Below are positions 32,701-43,874 of a stretch of 64,000 nt of DNA, piece after piece. Numbering within the stretch: position 1 is the stretch's first letter; each line of letters starts with the position of its first letter. Source of the DNA: Flavobacteriaceae bacterium PS02293 (GTDB lineage: Bacteria; Bacteroidota; Bacteroidia; Flavobacteriales; Weeksellaceae); NCBI GenBank assembly GCA_029960045.1, contig JASCOV010000002.1, positions 372,001 to 436,000 on the forward strand, written 5' to 3'. The translations under genes and the position numbers were made by a program. The notes under the pieces were generated by a model. The model saw nothing but the letters and a program-made list of their open reading frames with translations, had not been told where the DNA came from and searched no databases.

Positions 32701-34142
32701 ATGTACTTCCAACACAACTGAATGCTAACGGAAGCATTAATACAACTACAACTGGTGGTCTTGGATCTACTCCAGGTGTTAATTATGGAGTTCCAAATCT
32801 AGTAAACGCAGGTGGAACAGCAGATACAGGTAATAATGTTGGTCAAGGGATAGGGCAGTCACAAGATGCAATCAAAAATGACTGTCTTGATGCTGATGCT
32901 GATGGTTTACCAAACTGGCAGGATCTTGATTCTGATAACGATGGTATTTTAGATATTTTTGAATGTCCGGACGCTTTTGTTAGTGTAGACTACAATTCCA
33001 CAAATGGTACAGTTACAAACTTTTCTGCACCTGCAGCTGATTTAGGATTTATATTCGATGTTTATACGCTGGATAATTCATTTAATTTGAATATTAATGG
33101 AACCAATCTTTCAACTTCTGTACTAGAATTTCAGCCAGATCAAACCGATAATGTTAGATTCCTTGATGGATCTAGATATGGAAATGGAGGTATTCCTCAA
33201 ATTTATGAAATGACAGGAAGTACTGCTACGCCTTTAGTTAGAATTATTATTCATAAGAATGGTGCTGTAAATATCTATGGTAGTAAAGCTGGTAACGGAC
33301 AGTTATTCCCTCTTCAGCTTTATAATGGTAATGCATTTAATACAATTATCTGGAATCAATCAGGGCCAAATTCTATTGTGCTAACGCAGCCAGTAGTTGG
33401 AGCTACTTACATTACAGGTAGAGGACAAGGTATTAAAAACGGGTTCTGTGATCCTGATAATGATACTATTTCCAATCAATATGATGTAGATAGCGACGGT
33501 GATGGATGTCCGGATGCGATTGAAGGTAGTGAGGCTGTGCGTTTTGATCAGGTTCACTCTATGACTTTGCCGGTTGGTAATGCTAACTATGCTTACCGTG
33601 GTCAGATAAAAGTGACTTATAATGGTTCTACTACAGGTACGCCTGCTCAAATAGTAAGTACATCAACGGGATCAAGTGGAGTGCCTCAGTTGGTTAATTA
33701 CGCAGGTGTCAATTTAAACGCTGCTACAAATGCTTCTAACTTAGCTGGTATTGCCGATAATACAGATGGTACAATGGATGTAGGACAAGGTATTGGAACA
33801 TCTCAGAATGCGACTACTAGAGATATAGAGTGTGACAGATGTTTCCGTCCAGCTACAACCCCGGGCGTTGGCGGTTTACCTACTAATCAAGGTTTTACTG
33901 CATTAGCAAGAGCTGGCGGTGGTACTACAGATTGGCCAATCAAGATCAAAGGTGCTTATTCTGCATTGGATGCCAAGACTAAAGGATTTGTAATTAACAG
34001 AGTTCCTACTGCTTCTCTTAGCTCTATAACAGGTGTAGTTGGGATGATGGTTTATGATACTACTGTCAATTGTCTCAAAATATATGATGGAACAGGATGG
34101 TTCTGTTTTTCAAAACCAACGTGTGATAATTTTAACCAATAA
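29757..34142 (+). CDS. Large secreted thrombospondin type 3 repeat protein
   Basis: The 1461-residue protein has a signal peptide (residues 1-22). Residues about 25-310 look like a beta-propeller ('RLYLSMSATGRVYDITDIP', 'LYKIDPTTLQATLVTQL'). From about 400 come six calcium-binding TSP3 blocks of the form DTDGDGIPNxxDLDxDNDGI, at roughly 401, 627, 718, 954, 1046 and 1232, separated by beta-rich domains. Two linkers after TSP3 blocks are near duplicates (31738-31910 and 32704-32890). The C-terminus reads 'GVVGMMVYDTTVNCLKIYDGTGW', a motif common at the ends of flavobacterial surface proteins. No YPNP-type T9SS domain is seen. It is probably a surface or matrix protein. The next gene has a related C-terminus. 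Confidence 0.85.
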   Translation: MKKLNLFFIGLFLLMGSGMLFSQAVDRLYLSMSATGRVYDITDIPASLPAPLTTLNYSGGNAERVSNLAVGYDTPAGAPGSVVFIHSNTAAGSQIYKNTATVNGVTSPAGVAVGGIGTNNVPKTDGNPSGVTYGFSTTNKNLYQIYPTSVNLGAVTGDAIWNATTSSIWATDTFFDYQNFIYVILQNVVSGTGTRYLYKIDPTTLQATLVTQLNNAAGNPVGVYNADTGASSATSVGNVRGIAYLNGVVYAVSINGNPGTVLNVYSINISTGASTFLRSYTGITGGLYGTNQDLAAVPYYIPFQFTCGGITQTSSVPFVRNVVSNGQKFLNIPINNVYAAGPYTINVVGANFNSSSVVNVTTGTTSIQVPLNYNGGGVAGVRTLEVNLSGSTTRCFVNVLVDEDTDGDGIGNSEDMDDDNDGILDTVEDACTTEGTPVYINTFGTGATRTSDTNVLNHTYATTGSIADGSYAVITSSSASETYNQTDLTGNLDAGNPTITAGSTNGRYLMINVGANLLNQPIYRTSLAVTNGTRYRFRIDMAGLANGTADIPNLQLAIKDTNGNLLASANSGQLGIANDDVWRRLSLDFVATNANVVLEIVNLQLNGTAGNDIGIDNIVLAPITICDTDADGIPNSQDLDSDGDGCFDSVEGAENVLSGQLNANGSINTTTTGGLGSTPGVNFGVPNLVNSGGAADTGSNVGQGIGTSQDGSKNDCLDTDGDGIPNWQDLDDDNDGILDTNECSLDLSTYVANNFTTVVPAIAGSTSDNTKFLQLRPSDFGLTTAGATNQNATRDYSAFFGLPTGSIIVTIENAHVHPNATSNPASNVFYVSARSGVGSTRIRISGTVGSYVAIEHGQEYYGLHERGITFLDGANLTPSNIYNINTQTTAGNWQSGNSGNYYFVRHTTAATENAVFAYGSINTEVNPKVFSISTNNTVLTNYSTYFIRILPECDNDKDGIPNRLDFDSDGDGCFDAIEGSENVLPTQLNANGSINTTTTGGLGSTPGVNYGVPNLVNAGGTADTGNNVGQGIGQSQDAIKNDCLDADADGLPNWQDLDSDNDGILDIFECPDAFVSVDYNSTNGTVTNFSAPAADLGFIFDVYTLDNSFNLNINGTNLSTSVLEFQPDQTDNVRFLDGSRYGNGGIPQIYEMTGSTATPLVRIIIHKNGAVNIYGSKAGNGQLFPLQLYNGNAFNTIIWNQSGPNSIVLTQPVVGATYITGRGQGIKNGFCDPDNDTISNQYDVDSDGDGCPDAIEGSEAVRFDQVHSMTLPVGNANYAYRGQIKVTYNGSTTGTPAQIVSTSTGSSGVPQLVNYAGVNLNAATNASNLAGIADNTDGTMDVGQGIGTSQNATTRDIECDRCFRPATTPGVGGLPTNQGFTALARAGGGTTDWPIKIKGAYSALDAKTKGFVINRVPTASLSSITGVVGMMVYDTTVNCLKIYDGTGWFCFSKPTCDNFNQ

Positions 34143-34154
34143 AAAGAAGGCAAT

Positions 34155-34724
34155 ATGAAAACATATACAACAATTTTATCATTATTGATTTCAGGTATTA
34201 TATTTGGTCAGGTTACAATTGGGAAAACAACAAACTCAAGTGTGCCGGCTAATACAACAGTGTCTATAGAATTTGGTAATGCCACAGGTGGTGTCAGAGG
34301 AATTGCTTTGCCTTGGGTTACATCTGCAGCAAGTGTCACTACTCCTGTGCCAGGAACTTTAATATTTGACAGTACAGATCAAAAAGTAAAATTCGGTACA
34401 TCAACTATAGCTAATGCTACTACAGTGGCAAGTTGGGGAGATCTGTCTGACGGTGCTTACGCGCCAACAGTTGCAAATGTTCCCGATACAAATGCTGAAA
34501 ACACAACTGCTAAAGCTTTAATAGGTGGTGTACCGGCAAGTGATACAACTTCCGGGATATTAGTTTTAGGTGATGCGAACAAAGCGATGATCTTACCAAG
34601 AGTAACTGCATATACGGATATTGTAAATCCAAGCGCAGGAATGATGGTTTACGTTACGGGAACTACGCCTAATCAATTAGCGTTTTTCAACGGTAGAGAA
34701 TGGTCTTTTTGGACTAAACCATAA
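34155..34724 (+). CDS. Secreted protein of unknown function, partner of the TSP3 protein
   Basis: The 189-residue protein has a signal peptide (residues 1-18, ending IFGQ). The mature part is rich in Thr, Ala, Ser and Gly and has 'GGVRGIALPWVTSAASV', 'PGTLIFDSTDQKVKFG' and a C-terminal 'AGMMVYVTGTTPNQLAFFNGREWSFW'. The last resembles the end of the preceding 1461-residue protein ('GMMVYDT...GTGWFCF'). The 12-base gap shows the two are co-transcribed. The function is unknown; co-assembly on the cell surface is inference. Confidence 0.75.
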   Translation: MKTYTTILSLLISGIIFGQVTIGKTTNSSVPANTTVSIEFGNATGGVRGIALPWVTSAASVTTPVPGTLIFDSTDQKVKFGTSTIANATTVASWGDLSDGAYAPTVANVPDTNAENTTAKALIGGVPASDTTSGILVLGDANKAMILPRVTAYTDIVNPSAGMMVYVTGTTPNQLAFFNGREWSFWTKP

Positions 34725-34750
34725 GATTTTAATTTTATAAATATTTTGCT

Positions 34751-34782
34751 AAACCACTTCAATTTGAAGTGGTTTTTTTATT
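34751..34782 (+). terminator. Terminator of the TSP3 gene unit
   Basis: AAACCACTTCAA pairs with TTGAAGTGGTTT (34751-34774), then TTTT. It is very similar in design to the one after nusG. Confidence 0.9.
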
Positions 34783-34797
34783 TCCAATAATAATTAG

Positions 34798-35116
34798 TAT
34801 ATTTGCAAAATCATTTGGCGCGACTTAATTAAATACTTTAAATAACTGATACTCTTTCATCTTAATGGAAGGGCATTTTCTGTTTAATGATACCATTAAT
34901 TCAAACCAAAAAAAATAAAATATTTTGCACTACACCGTGAAAAGATATACCGGTGTTGCTCTTAGGTGTTAAGACACAAGAAACAAGGCAAAAGAAGCAA
35001 GTCACATAACGCGCCAAAGTTATTTCCTTTATTCTTTTAACTTTTTTCTTGACTCTTGTCATCTGATATTTTTTGTGAATCAAAATATTTTTTAACCCAT
35101 TTTTTCTTATAATTTT
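34798..35116 (+). promoter_or_regulatory. rpoB promoter and long untranslated leader
   Basis: TATATTTG (34798-34805) is a good -7 element, placing the start of transcription about 300 bases before rpoB. No gene is seen in between. The leader contains a hairpin ACACCG (34932-34937) with CGGTGT (34951-34956), then GTGT-TAAG-ACAC (34966-34977), mutually close stems that could switch. A pyrimidine-rich stretch lies just before the ATG. The leader may control rpoBC expression; no known riboswitch is recognised. Confidence 0.5.
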
Positions 35117-38100
35117 ATGAGTAAAACACAGGCCACACAAAAAGTGAAAGGAACGGAAAGAATCAACTTTTCCACTGCGAAAGGTAGAATCGACACTCCT
35201 GACTTTTTGGACATCCAAATCCAGTCTTTCAAGGAATTTTTCCAGTTAGACACGCTTCCTGAGCAACGTTTGAACGAATCACTTTACAAAACGTTCCAGG
35301 AAAATTTCCCAATTACAGATTCTAGAAACCAATTCGTTTTGGAATTCCTGGATTATCTGGTAGATTCTCCTCGTTACTCTATCGATGAGTGCGTTGAGAG
35401 AGGTTTAACGTATAACGTTCCTCTAAAAGCTAGACTTAAATTATACTGTACAGATCCGGAACACGAAGATTTCCAGACTGTTGTACAAGATGTATATTTA
35501 GGTCCGGTTCCTTATATGACACCTTCTGGTTCATTCATTATCAATGGTGCGGAACGTGTTATCGTAACTCAGTTACACAGGTCTCCGGGTGTATTCTTCG
35601 GACAGACTTACCACGCAAATGGTACCAAACTTTACTATTCAAGAATTATTCCTTTCAAAGGATCTTGGATGGAGTTTACTACGGATATCAATAACGTAAT
35701 GTATGCGTATATCGACCGTAAGAAAAAATTACCTTTAACTACATTGCTAAGAGCAATCGGTTACGAGTCTGATAAAGAGATTCTTCAGATCTTCGACCTT
35801 GCTGAAGAAGTGAAAGTTTCTAAAGCTGCCCTTAAAAAAGTAGAAGGAAGAACTTTAGCTGCGAGAGTTTTGAACACTTGGTTCGAAGATTTCGTAGACG
35901 AGGATACAGGTGAGGTAGTTTCTATCGAAAGAAACGAGATCATCTTGGATAGAGAGACAATTCTTGAAAAAGAACACCTTGATGTTATTTTGGATTCTGG
36001 TGTTAAGTCGATCTTGATCCACAAAGAAAATAGCAGCGAGTTCTCTATTATCCAAAATACTTTACAAAAAGATCCAACCAACTCCGAAAAAGAAGCGGTT
36101 GAATATATCTACCGTCAGTTGAGAAATGCTGATGCGCCGGATGAGGAAACTGCAAGGGGAATTATCGAAAAATTATTCTTCTCTGAGCAAAGATATTCAT
36201 TAGGTGAAGTAGGTCGTTACAGACTTAATAAAAAATTAGGCCTTAATATCTCTCAAGAAAATCAAGTATTGACGAGAGAAGACATCATCTCTATCGTAAA
36301 ACACTTGATCGAGCTAGTTAACTCAAAAGCTGAGGTAGATGATATCGATCACTTGTCAAACAGAAGAATCAAGACTGTTGGAGAGCAATTGTCTGGACAA
36401 TTCGGCGTAGGTCTTTCTAGAATTGCTAGAACGATCAAAGAAAGAATGAACGTTAGAGATAACGAGATTTTTACACCTGTTGATTTGGTTAATGCTAAGA
36501 CTTTGACGTCTGTTATTAATTCATTCTTTGGTACCAACCAGCTTTCTCAGTTTATGGACCAGACCAACCCATTGTCAGAAATCACGCACAAGCGTCGTCT
36601 TTCTGCCCTAGGACCTGGTGGTTTATCAAGAGAAAGAGCAGGTTTCGAGGTTCGTGACGTTCACCATACACACTATGGTCGTATCTGTCCAATCGAAACG
36701 CCAGAGGGACCAAACATTGGTTTGATTTCTTCTTTAGGTATGTTTGCGAAAATCAACAGCCTTGGATTTATTGAAACGCCTTATAGAAAAGTTGAAGATG
36801 GTAAAGTTGATTTACAAGCAGCTCCAACGTATCTTAATGCAGAGGATGAGGAATACAAAGTAATTGCTCAGGCCAACGTTGATATGAAAGACGATGGTAC
36901 CATCAATACAGATAGAGTTATTGCTCGTCTGGATGGAGATTATCCTGTAGTTGAGCCTCAACAAGTGGACTTGATTGATGTTGCACCAAACCAGATCTCT
37001 GGTATTTCTGCTTCATTGATTCCTTTCTTGGAACACGATGATGCGAACAGAGCATTGATGGGATCGAATATGATGCGTCAGGCCGTTCCATTATTGAAAC
37101 CTCAGGCACCAGTTGTAGGTACAGGTTTGGAAAAACAAGTAGCTAGAGATTCCAGAATTTTGATCAATGCAGAAGGAACTGGAGTTGTGGAATATGTGGA
37201 TGCTGAGAAAATCGTTATTAAATACGAAAGAAGCGAAGAAGACGACTTAGTTAACTTCGATTCTGCGACTAAAACTTATAAACTTACTAAGTTCAGAAAA
37301 ACCAACCAGAGCACAACGATTACATTGAGACCAAACGTAAGAGTAGGTGATGTAGTAGAAAAAGGACAAGTTCTTTGCGATGGTTATGCAACTGAAAACG
37401 GAGAGTTAGCATTAGGTAGAAACCTTGTGGTAGCCTTTATGCCTTGGAAAGGATATAACTTTGAGGATGCGATTGTAATTAATGAAAAAGTAGTTCGTGA
37501 GGACTGGTTTACATCAATTCACGTTGACGAATATTCTCTTGAAGTTCGTGATACCAAATTAGGTATGGAAGAATTGACAGCAGATATTCCAAACGTTTCT
37601 GAAGAAGCTACCAAAGATCTTGATGAGAATGGTATGATCAGAATCGGAGCAGAAGTGAAGCCTGGTGATATCCTTATCGGAAAAATCACACCAAAAGGTG
37701 AATCTGATCCAACACCGGAAGAAAAACTTCTTAGAGCAATCTTCGGAGACAAAGCTGGTGATGTAAAAGATGCTTCGTTGAAAGCAGATTCTTCATTGAG
37801 AGGAGTTGTGATCAACAAAAAATTGTTCTCTAGAAATATCAAGGACAAAAAGAAAAGAAGCGAAGAGAAGATCAAATTGGAAGAGATCGAAAATACTTAC
37901 AAAGCTAAGTTTGACGGCCTAAGAAATACTTTGATTGACAAATTAAATACTTTGGTTTCTGGGAAAACTTCTCAAGGTGTACAAAACGATCTTGAAGAAG
38001 AAGTGATTAGCAAAGGAACTAAATTCACATTGAGATTACTTCAAAATGTTGAAGATTATAACAATATCAGTGGTGCAGATTGGACAGTTGATTCTGACAA

Positions 38101-38944
38101 GAATGAATTGATCAAACAATTGGTTCACAACTATAAAATCAAATACAACGATCTTGCGGGTGTTAAAAACCGTGAGAAATTTGCATTGTCTATCGGAGAT
38201 GAGTTACCTGCAGGTATTATCAAACTAGCTAAAGTTTACATCGCTAAGAAACGTAAATTGAATGTTGGAGATAAAATGGCTGGTCGTCACGGTAACAAAG
38301 GTATCGTTTCAAGAATCGTTCGTGAAGAAGATATGCCGTTCCTGGAAGATGGAACACCAGTAGATATCGTACTGAATCCACTTGGGGTACCTTCTCGTAT
38401 GAACATTGGTCAGATCTACGAAACTGTTCTTGGATGGGCTGGTACAAAACTAGGATTGAAATTTGCAACCCCGATTTTCGACGGAGCAGAATTAGATCAA
38501 ATCACTGAATATACTGAGAAAGCAGGTCTTCCTAAATTCGGTCATACACACCTTTACGACGGTGGTACTGGAGAGAGATTTACTCAAGCGGCTACAGTAG
38601 GTGTGATCTATATGTTGAAACTAGGACATATGGTTGATGACAAAATGCACGCACGTTCTATCGGACCATACTCATTGATTACGCAACAGCCGTTAGGTGG
38701 TAAAGCGCAATTTGGAGGTCAGAGATTTGGAGAGATGGAGGTTTGGGCTCTGGAAGCATTTGGAGCATCCAATATCCTGAGAGAAATCTTGACTGTGAAG
38801 TCGGATGACGTGATTGGTAGAGCAAAAACTTATGAAGCTATTGCGAAAGGAGAAGCAATGCCTGAACCAGGTATTCCGGAATCTTTCAACGTATTACTTC
38901 ACGAGTTACAGGGTCTTGGACTTGATGTAAGATTGGAAGAGTAA
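35117..38944 (+). CDS. rpoB: DNA-directed RNA polymerase subunit beta
   Basis: The 1275-residue beta subunit is full length for Bacteroidetes. The rifampicin region reads [18 protein letters not shown] then [17 protein letters not shown]. Asp481, His491 and Ser496 match E. coli Asp516, His526 and Ser531, so the usual resistance substitutions are absent. Later landmarks are '[17 protein letters not shown]' and '[24 protein letters not shown]'. It forms the catalytic core with RpoC. The separation from rplL by a terminator and three genes means it depends on its own promoter. Confidence 0.98.
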   Translation: MSKTQATQKVKGTERINFSTAKGRIDTPDFLDIQIQSFKEFFQLDTLPEQRLNESLYKTFQENFPITDSRNQFVLEFLDYLVDSPRYSIDECVERGLTYNVPLKARLKLYCTDPEHEDFQTVVQDVYLGPVPYMTPSGSFIINGAERVIVTQLHRSPGVFFGQTYHANGTKLYYSRIIPFKGSWMEFTTDINNVMYAYIDRKKKLPLTTLLRAIGYESDKEILQIFDLAEEVKVSKAALKKVEGRTLAARVLNTWFEDFVDEDTGEVVSIERNEIILDRETILEKEHLDVILDSGVKSILIHKENSSEFSIIQNTLQKDPTNSEKEAVEYIYRQLRNADAPDEETARGIIEKLFFSEQRYSLGEVGRYRLNKKLGLNISQENQVLTREDIISIVKHLIELVNSKAEVDDIDHLSNRRIKTVGEQLSGQFGVGLSRIARTIKERMNVRDNEIFTPVDLVNAKTLTSVINSFFGTNQLSQFMDQTNPLSEITHKRRLSALGPGGLSRERAGFEVRDVHHTHYGRICPIETPEGPNIGLISSLGMFAKINSLGFIETPYRKVEDGKVDLQAAPTYLNAEDEEYKVIAQANVDMKDDGTINTDRVIARLDGDYPVVEPQQVDLIDVAPNQISGISASLIPFLEHDDANRALMGSNMMRQAVPLLKPQAPVVGTGLEKQVARDSRILINAEGTGVVEYVDAEKIVIKYERSEEDDLVNFDSATKTYKLTKFRKTNQSTTITLRPNVRVGDVVEKGQVLCDGYATENGELALGRNLVVAFMPWKGYNFEDAIVINEKVVREDWFTSIHVDEYSLEVRDTKLGMEELTADIPNVSEEATKDLDENGMIRIGAEVKPGDILIGKITPKGESDPTPEEKLLRAIFGDKAGDVKDASLKADSSLRGVVINKKLFSRNIKDKKKRSEEKIKLEEIENTYKAKFDGLRNTLIDKLNTLVSGKTSQGVQNDLEEEVISKGTKFTLRLLQNVEDYNNISGADWTVDSDKNELIKQLVHNYKIKYNDLAGVKNREKFALSIGDELPAGIIKLAKVYIAKKRKLNVGDKMAGRHGNKGIVSRIVREEDMPFLEDGTPVDIVLNPLGVPSRMNIGQIYETVLGWAGTKLGLKFATPIFDGAELDQITEYTEKAGLPKFGHTHLYDGGTGERFTQAATVGVIYMLKLGHMVDDKMHARSIGPYSLITQQPLGGKAQFGGQRFGEMEVWALEAFGASNILREILTVKSDDVIGRAKTYEAIAKGEAMPEPGIPESFNVLLHELQGLGLDVRLEE

Positions 38945-39055
38945 TTAAAATATTAATTATTAAAAAATTAAAATATTAATTAACTCTGAGACTATAAGAA
39001 CGAAAGTAATTTTAAAATCTTTCAATCTTTTAATCTTTTAATCAAAATTTAACAA

Positions 39056-42000
39056 ATGTCAAATAAAAATAAAACAAGTAGATTTAATAAAATCACTATT
39101 GGTTTAGCTTCACCAGAGTCTATTCTTCAGGAATCGAGAGGAGAGGTTTTAAAACCAGAAACGATTAACTATCGTACACACAAGCCGGAAAGAGATGGAT
39201 TGTTCTGCGAGAAGATCTTTGGTCCTGTAAAGGATTACGAGTGTGCTTGTGGAAAATACAAACGTATCCGTTACAAAGGAATCGTTTGTGATAGATGTGG
39301 GGTAGAAGTAACAGAGAAAAAAGTACGTAGAGAAAGAATCGGACACATCGGTTTGGTTGTTCCTGTAGCGCATATCTGGTATTTCCGTTCTTTGCCAAAC
39401 AAAATCGGTTATCTATTAGGTATTCCTTCCAAGAAATTGGATATGATCATCTATTACGAAAGATATGTCGTGATCCAGCAAGGTATTGCTAAGAAAGCAG
39501 ACGGTTCTGATTTTGATGACAAAGAATTCCTTACAGAAGAAGAATATCTGGACGTTCTGGAGACGCTTCCTGTAGAAAATCAATATCTTGATGATTCTGA
39601 TCCGAACAAATTCCTAGCGAAAATGGGAGCAGAAGCGGTTGAAGAATTGTTGAAGAGAATCGACCTTGATTCTTTATCATTCGATCTAAGACACAAAGCG
39701 CACAACGAATCTTCTAAACAAAGAAGAACTGAGGCTCTTAAAAGATTAAATGTTGTAGAAGCATTGAGAGGTGCTAATACAAGAATGATCAACAAGCCTG
39801 AGTGGATGATTATGCGTGTTCTTCCAGTTATACCACCGGAATTGAGACCATTGGTTCCATTGGATGGAGGACGTTTCGCAACTTCTGATTTGAATGACCT
39901 TTACAGAAGGGTTATCATCAGAAACAACCGTCTGAAAAGACTATTGGAGATCAAAGCTCCGGAAGTGATCTTGAGAAACGAGAAGCGTATGCTTCAGGAA
40001 TCAGTAGATTCATTATTCGATAACACAAGAAAATCTTCTGCTGTAAAATCTGAATCAAACAGACCATTGAAATCCCTTTCTGATTCATTGAAAGGTAAAC
40101 AAGGTCGTTTCCGTCAGAACTTGCTAGGTAAGAGGGTAGATTACTCTGCACGTTCGGTAATTGTTGTAGGACCTAGTCTTCAGCTTCACGAGTGTGGTAT
40201 CCCAAAAGATATGGCTGCAGAACTTTACAAACCATTTATCATCAGAAAACTGATCGAGAGAGGAATTGTGAAAACTGTAAAATCAGCTAAAAGAATCATC
40301 GATAGAAAAGAGCCTGTAGTTTATGATATCTTAGAAGGTGTAATGAAAGGTCACCCTGTACTTTTGAACAGAGCACCTACTTTGCACAGACTAGGTATCC
40401 AAGCGTTCCAGCCTAAGATGATCGAAGGTAAAGCGATCCAGCTTCACCCATTGGTAACAACGGCTTTCAACGCCGATTTCGATGGGGATCAGATGGCGGT
40501 GCATTTACCTCTAGGTCCGGAAGCTATTTTGGAAGCACAACTATTGATGTTGGGTTCTCAGAATATCCTTAACCCTGCAAATGGTTCTCCTATTACGGTA
40601 CCATCTCAGGATATGGTTTTGGGTCTATACTTTATGACCAAACAATTGGATTCTACAGATGAAGTGAAAGTAAAAGGCGAAGGTCTTGCTTTCTATTCTC
40701 CGGAAGAAGTAGAGATCGCTTATGCTGAGGGACAAGTTTCTCTTAATGCAAAAGTAAGATGTCGTCTTCCAATCAAAGAGAATGGCGTAATTACAACCAA
40801 ATTATTCCCTACGACAGTTGGTAGAATTTTATTCAACCAAATCGTACCGAAAGAATCTGGTTACGTTGACGAGTTATTGACTAAGAAATCTCTTAGAAAT
40901 GTAATTGGTCAGGTATTGGCAGATACAGATTTCCCAACTACCGTGAAGTTCTTGGATGATATGAAAGATCTTGGATATGCAAACGCATTCAAAGGTGGAC
41001 TTTCATTCTCATTAGGAGATATCGTGATCCCGGTTGAGAAAAAGAAAATGATCGCTACTTCTATCGAAACTGTAGATGAAATTAAGGCTAACTATAACAT
41101 GGGTCTTATCACAGATACAGAGCGTTATAATCAGGTAATTGACGTTTGGACAAACACCAACGCCAGCCTTACCGAAATGATTATGAGCAGAATGAAAGTA
41201 GATCAAGGTGGATTCAACTCTGTATATATGATGCTTGATTCTGGTGCGAGGGGTTCTAAGGAGCAGATTCGTCAGTTATCTGGTATGAGGGGATTGATGG
41301 CAAAACCACAAAAAGCTGGTTCTGTAGGGGCTGAGATTATAGAAAACCCAATTCTTGCGAACTTTAAAGAAGGTTTGTCAATTTTGGAATACTTTATCTC
41401 TACTCACGGTGCTCGTAAGGGTCTTGCGGATACCGCTCTTAAAACTGCCGATGCTGGTTACTTGACCAGAAGATTGGTGGATGTTGCACAGGATGTTATT
41501 ATTACAGAACAAGACTGTGGAACTCTTAGAGGTACAGAAATTACTGCACTTAAGAAAAATGATGATATCGTAGAAAAAATCGCTGAGAGAATTCTTGGTA
41601 GAGTTTCTCTTCATAATATCTATCACCCGGAAACGGATGAGATCTTGGCACAAGCTGACGAGTTAATCGTAGAAGCAGTTGCTAAACAAATCGAAGAAGC
41701 TGGTATCGAAGCTGTTGAAGTTCGTTCTCCATTAACTTGTGAAGCTCCAAAAGGTATCTGTGCGAAATGTTACGGTCGTAATCTTGCAACAGGTAAAGGT
41801 ATCCACATGGGAGAAGCTGTTGGTGTAATCGCTGCACAGTCTATTGGTGAGCCGGGAACTCAGTTGACGTTGAGAACTTTCCACCAAGGTGGGGTTTCAA
41901 ATAACATTTCAGAAAATCCAAGCATCGTTGCAAAACGTGACGGGGTTGTTGAGATGGATGAGGTTAGAACGATTAAATCGGAAGGTGAAAATGGAGAGTC

Positions 42001-43321
42001 AGCAGATATCGTTGTTTCCCGTTCAACTGAATTCCGTTTGGTAGCCGATAACGAAGCTAGAACGCCGATTATGATTGCCAACGTTCCTTATGGATCCGAG
42101 TTGTTTGTACAACCAGGTGATAAAGTGAAAAAAGGAGATCTTATTGCGAAATGGGATGCGTATAATGCGGTAATCATTGCAGAGAATTCTGGTAAGGTAG
42201 AGTATGAGGATATTATCCAAGGTGTCTCTTTCGTATTGGAAATCGATGAGCAGACTGGTTTCGAAGAGAAAGTAATCTCTGAATCCAGAAATAAAAAAGC
42301 CGTTCCTACCCTTAAAGTTGTTGACTCAAAAGGTGTAGAGCAAAAAGGTTACAACTTACCGGTTGGAGCCCACATTATGGTAAACGATGGTGAGAAAATT
42401 AAGGCTGGTAAGGTCTTGATCAAAATCCCAAGAAAGTCTGCGAAAGCAGGGGATATCACCGGAGGTCTTCCAAGAGTTACCGAGTTATTCGAAGCTAGAA
42501 ATCCTTCCAACCCAGCGGTTGTTACAGAGATTGATGGTGTAGTTTCTTACGGTAAAATCAAAAGAGGTAACCGTGAGCTTATCGTGGAAGCGAAAACTGG
42601 AGAGATCAAGAAATATTTGGTTAAATTATCAAATCAGATCCTTGTTCAGGAAAATGACTTCGTGTACGCAGGAGGCGCACTTTCCGACGGTTCTGTAACA
42701 CCAGACGACATCTTGAAAATCAAAGGTCCAACTGCGGTTCAGGAATATTTAGTAAATGAAATTCAGGAAGTTTACCGTCTTCAAGGTGTGAAAATCGATG
42801 ACAAACACTTCGAAATTATTGTTCGTCAGATGATGACAAAAGTATCGATTGTGGATGGAGGAGATACTCAGTTCCTGGAAGGTGCTTTGGAACACAAATA
42901 CGACTTCTTGTTGGAAAACAACAGAGTATTTGGTCTTAAAGTAGTAATGGAAGCGGGAGATTCGAAAGAATTCAAACCAGGACAGATGATCACAGCTAGA
43001 GAACTTAGAGATGAGAACTCAAAACTAAGACGTGAAGATCAGGCTTTGGTAGAAGTAAGAGAAGCACTTCCTGCAACTGCAACTTCTGTACTACAAGGTA
43101 TTACAAGAGCGGCACTTCAAACCAAATCATTTATGTCTGCGGCATCGTTCCAGGAAACTACAAAAGTTCTAAACGAAGCAGCAGTGTCTGGTAAGATCGA
43201 CTTCTTGACAGGTCTTAAAGAAAATGTAATTGTAGGACACAGAATTCCTGCAGGTACAGGTCTTAAAGATTACCAAAATGTGATCGTGGGTTCTAGAAAA
43301 GAATTCGAAGACATCAACTAA
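39056..43321 (+). CDS. rpoC: DNA-directed RNA polymerase subunit beta'
   Basis: The 1421-residue subunit holds the catalytic Mg-binding motif NADFDGD (472-478). The N-terminal zinc finger is '[20 protein letters not shown]' region, and the second zinc site is around '[11 protein letters not shown]'. The bridge helix/trigger loop area is around 'GLMAKP' and '[16 protein letters not shown]'. The 111-base rpoB-rpoC gap is only AT-rich spacer, so the two genes are co-transcribed. Confidence 0.98.
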   Translation: MSNKNKTSRFNKITIGLASPESILQESRGEVLKPETINYRTHKPERDGLFCEKIFGPVKDYECACGKYKRIRYKGIVCDRCGVEVTEKKVRRERIGHIGLVVPVAHIWYFRSLPNKIGYLLGIPSKKLDMIIYYERYVVIQQGIAKKADGSDFDDKEFLTEEEYLDVLETLPVENQYLDDSDPNKFLAKMGAEAVEELLKRIDLDSLSFDLRHKAHNESSKQRRTEALKRLNVVEALRGANTRMINKPEWMIMRVLPVIPPELRPLVPLDGGRFATSDLNDLYRRVIIRNNRLKRLLEIKAPEVILRNEKRMLQESVDSLFDNTRKSSAVKSESNRPLKSLSDSLKGKQGRFRQNLLGKRVDYSARSVIVVGPSLQLHECGIPKDMAAELYKPFIIRKLIERGIVKTVKSAKRIIDRKEPVVYDILEGVMKGHPVLLNRAPTLHRLGIQAFQPKMIEGKAIQLHPLVTTAFNADFDGDQMAVHLPLGPEAILEAQLLMLGSQNILNPANGSPITVPSQDMVLGLYFMTKQLDSTDEVKVKGEGLAFYSPEEVEIAYAEGQVSLNAKVRCRLPIKENGVITTKLFPTTVGRILFNQIVPKESGYVDELLTKKSLRNVIGQVLADTDFPTTVKFLDDMKDLGYANAFKGGLSFSLGDIVIPVEKKKMIATSIETVDEIKANYNMGLITDTERYNQVIDVWTNTNASLTEMIMSRMKVDQGGFNSVYMMLDSGARGSKEQIRQLSGMRGLMAKPQKAGSVGAEIIENPILANFKEGLSILEYFISTHGARKGLADTALKTADAGYLTRRLVDVAQDVIITEQDCGTLRGTEITALKKNDDIVEKIAERILGRVSLHNIYHPETDEILAQADELIVEAVAKQIEEAGIEAVEVRSPLTCEAPKGICAKCYGRNLATGKGIHMGEAVGVIAAQSIGEPGTQLTLRTFHQGGVSNNISENPSIVAKRDGVVEMDEVRTIKSEGENGESADIVVSRSTEFRLVADNEARTPIMIANVPYGSELFVQPGDKVKKGDLIAKWDAYNAVIIAENSGKVEYEDIIQGVSFVLEIDEQTGFEEKVISESRNKKAVPTLKVVDSKGVEQKGYNLPVGAHIMVNDGEKIKAGKVLIKIPRKSAKAGDITGGLPRVTELFEARNPSNPAVVTEIDGVVSYGKIKRGNRELIVEAKTGEIKKYLVKLSNQILVQENDFVYAGGALSDGSVTPDDILKIKGPTAVQEYLVNEIQEVYRLQGVKIDDKHFEIIVRQMMTKVSIVDGGDTQFLEGALEHKYDFLLENNRVFGLKVVMEAGDSKEFKPGQMITARELRDENSKLRREDQALVEVREALPATATSVLQGITRAALQTKSFMSAASFQETTKVLNEAAVSGKIDFLTGLKENVIVGHRIPAGTGLKDYQNVIVGSRKEFEDIN

Positions 43322-43408
43322 AATTAATCAAAATGAAATTTGAGGTTTGGAATTATTTTTTATATTTTCACAACCTCAAATTTTAATAAAAAAAAATAAC
43401 AAACCAAA

Positions 43409-43714
43409 ATGGACAACAATCAAAATCAAGATCCAAACAACATCAATATCGAACTTAATGAAGTTGTAGCAGCAGGAGTTTATGTAAACCTAGCTTTAGT
43501 AAATCATTCTCCATCAGAATTCGTATTGGATTTTATCCAATTGATGCCAGGTGTACAACAAGCTAAAGTAAGATCTAGAGTTATCGTAGCGCCTCTTCAC
43601 GCAAAAAGAGTTCTTGCAGCTCTTCAGCAAAATGTTGCTAACTACGAGCAGCAGTTTGGTGAGATCAAAGAATTGGAGCCTTTCGTATTAGGAGGTAACA
43701 ACGTACAAGCTTAA
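43409..43714 (+). CDS. DUF3467 family protein
   Basis: The 101-residue soluble protein has the DUF3467 pattern 'IELNEVVAAGVYVNLALVNHSPSEFVLDFIQLMPGVQQAKVRSRVIVAPLHAKRVLAALQQNVANYE'. The function is unknown. It is found after rpoC in many Bacteroidetes and here follows by 87 bases, so it is likely on the same message, ending at a strong terminator. Confidence 0.9.
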   Translation: MDNNQNQDPNNINIELNEVVAAGVYVNLALVNHSPSEFVLDFIQLMPGVQQAKVRSRVIVAPLHAKRVLAALQQNVANYEQQFGEIKELEPFVLGGNNVQA

Positions 43715-43734
43715 GATATTTCTCTTAACATATC

Positions 43735-43770
43735 AATCCCGTTTCGTTTTATTACGAGACGGGATTTTTT
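43735..43770 (+). terminator. Terminator of the rpoBC-DUF3467 unit
   Basis: ATCCCGTTTCGT pairs with ACGAGACGGGAT with one internal mismatch, then a T6 tail. Confidence 0.87.
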
Positions 43771-43874
43771 ATTTCTAAACTGAAAGATTCATAATTTAGG
43801 ATTAATGTTTTATTAATGAGCCATTCTTTCGGTTGAAATTTACAACCGTTACCTTTGTCAAAATTCAATTCGTA

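Noticed and set aside
36520-36620. Rifampicin resistance changes in rpoB
   Set aside because: Asp481, His491 and Ser496 are the sensitive residues at the usual positions.
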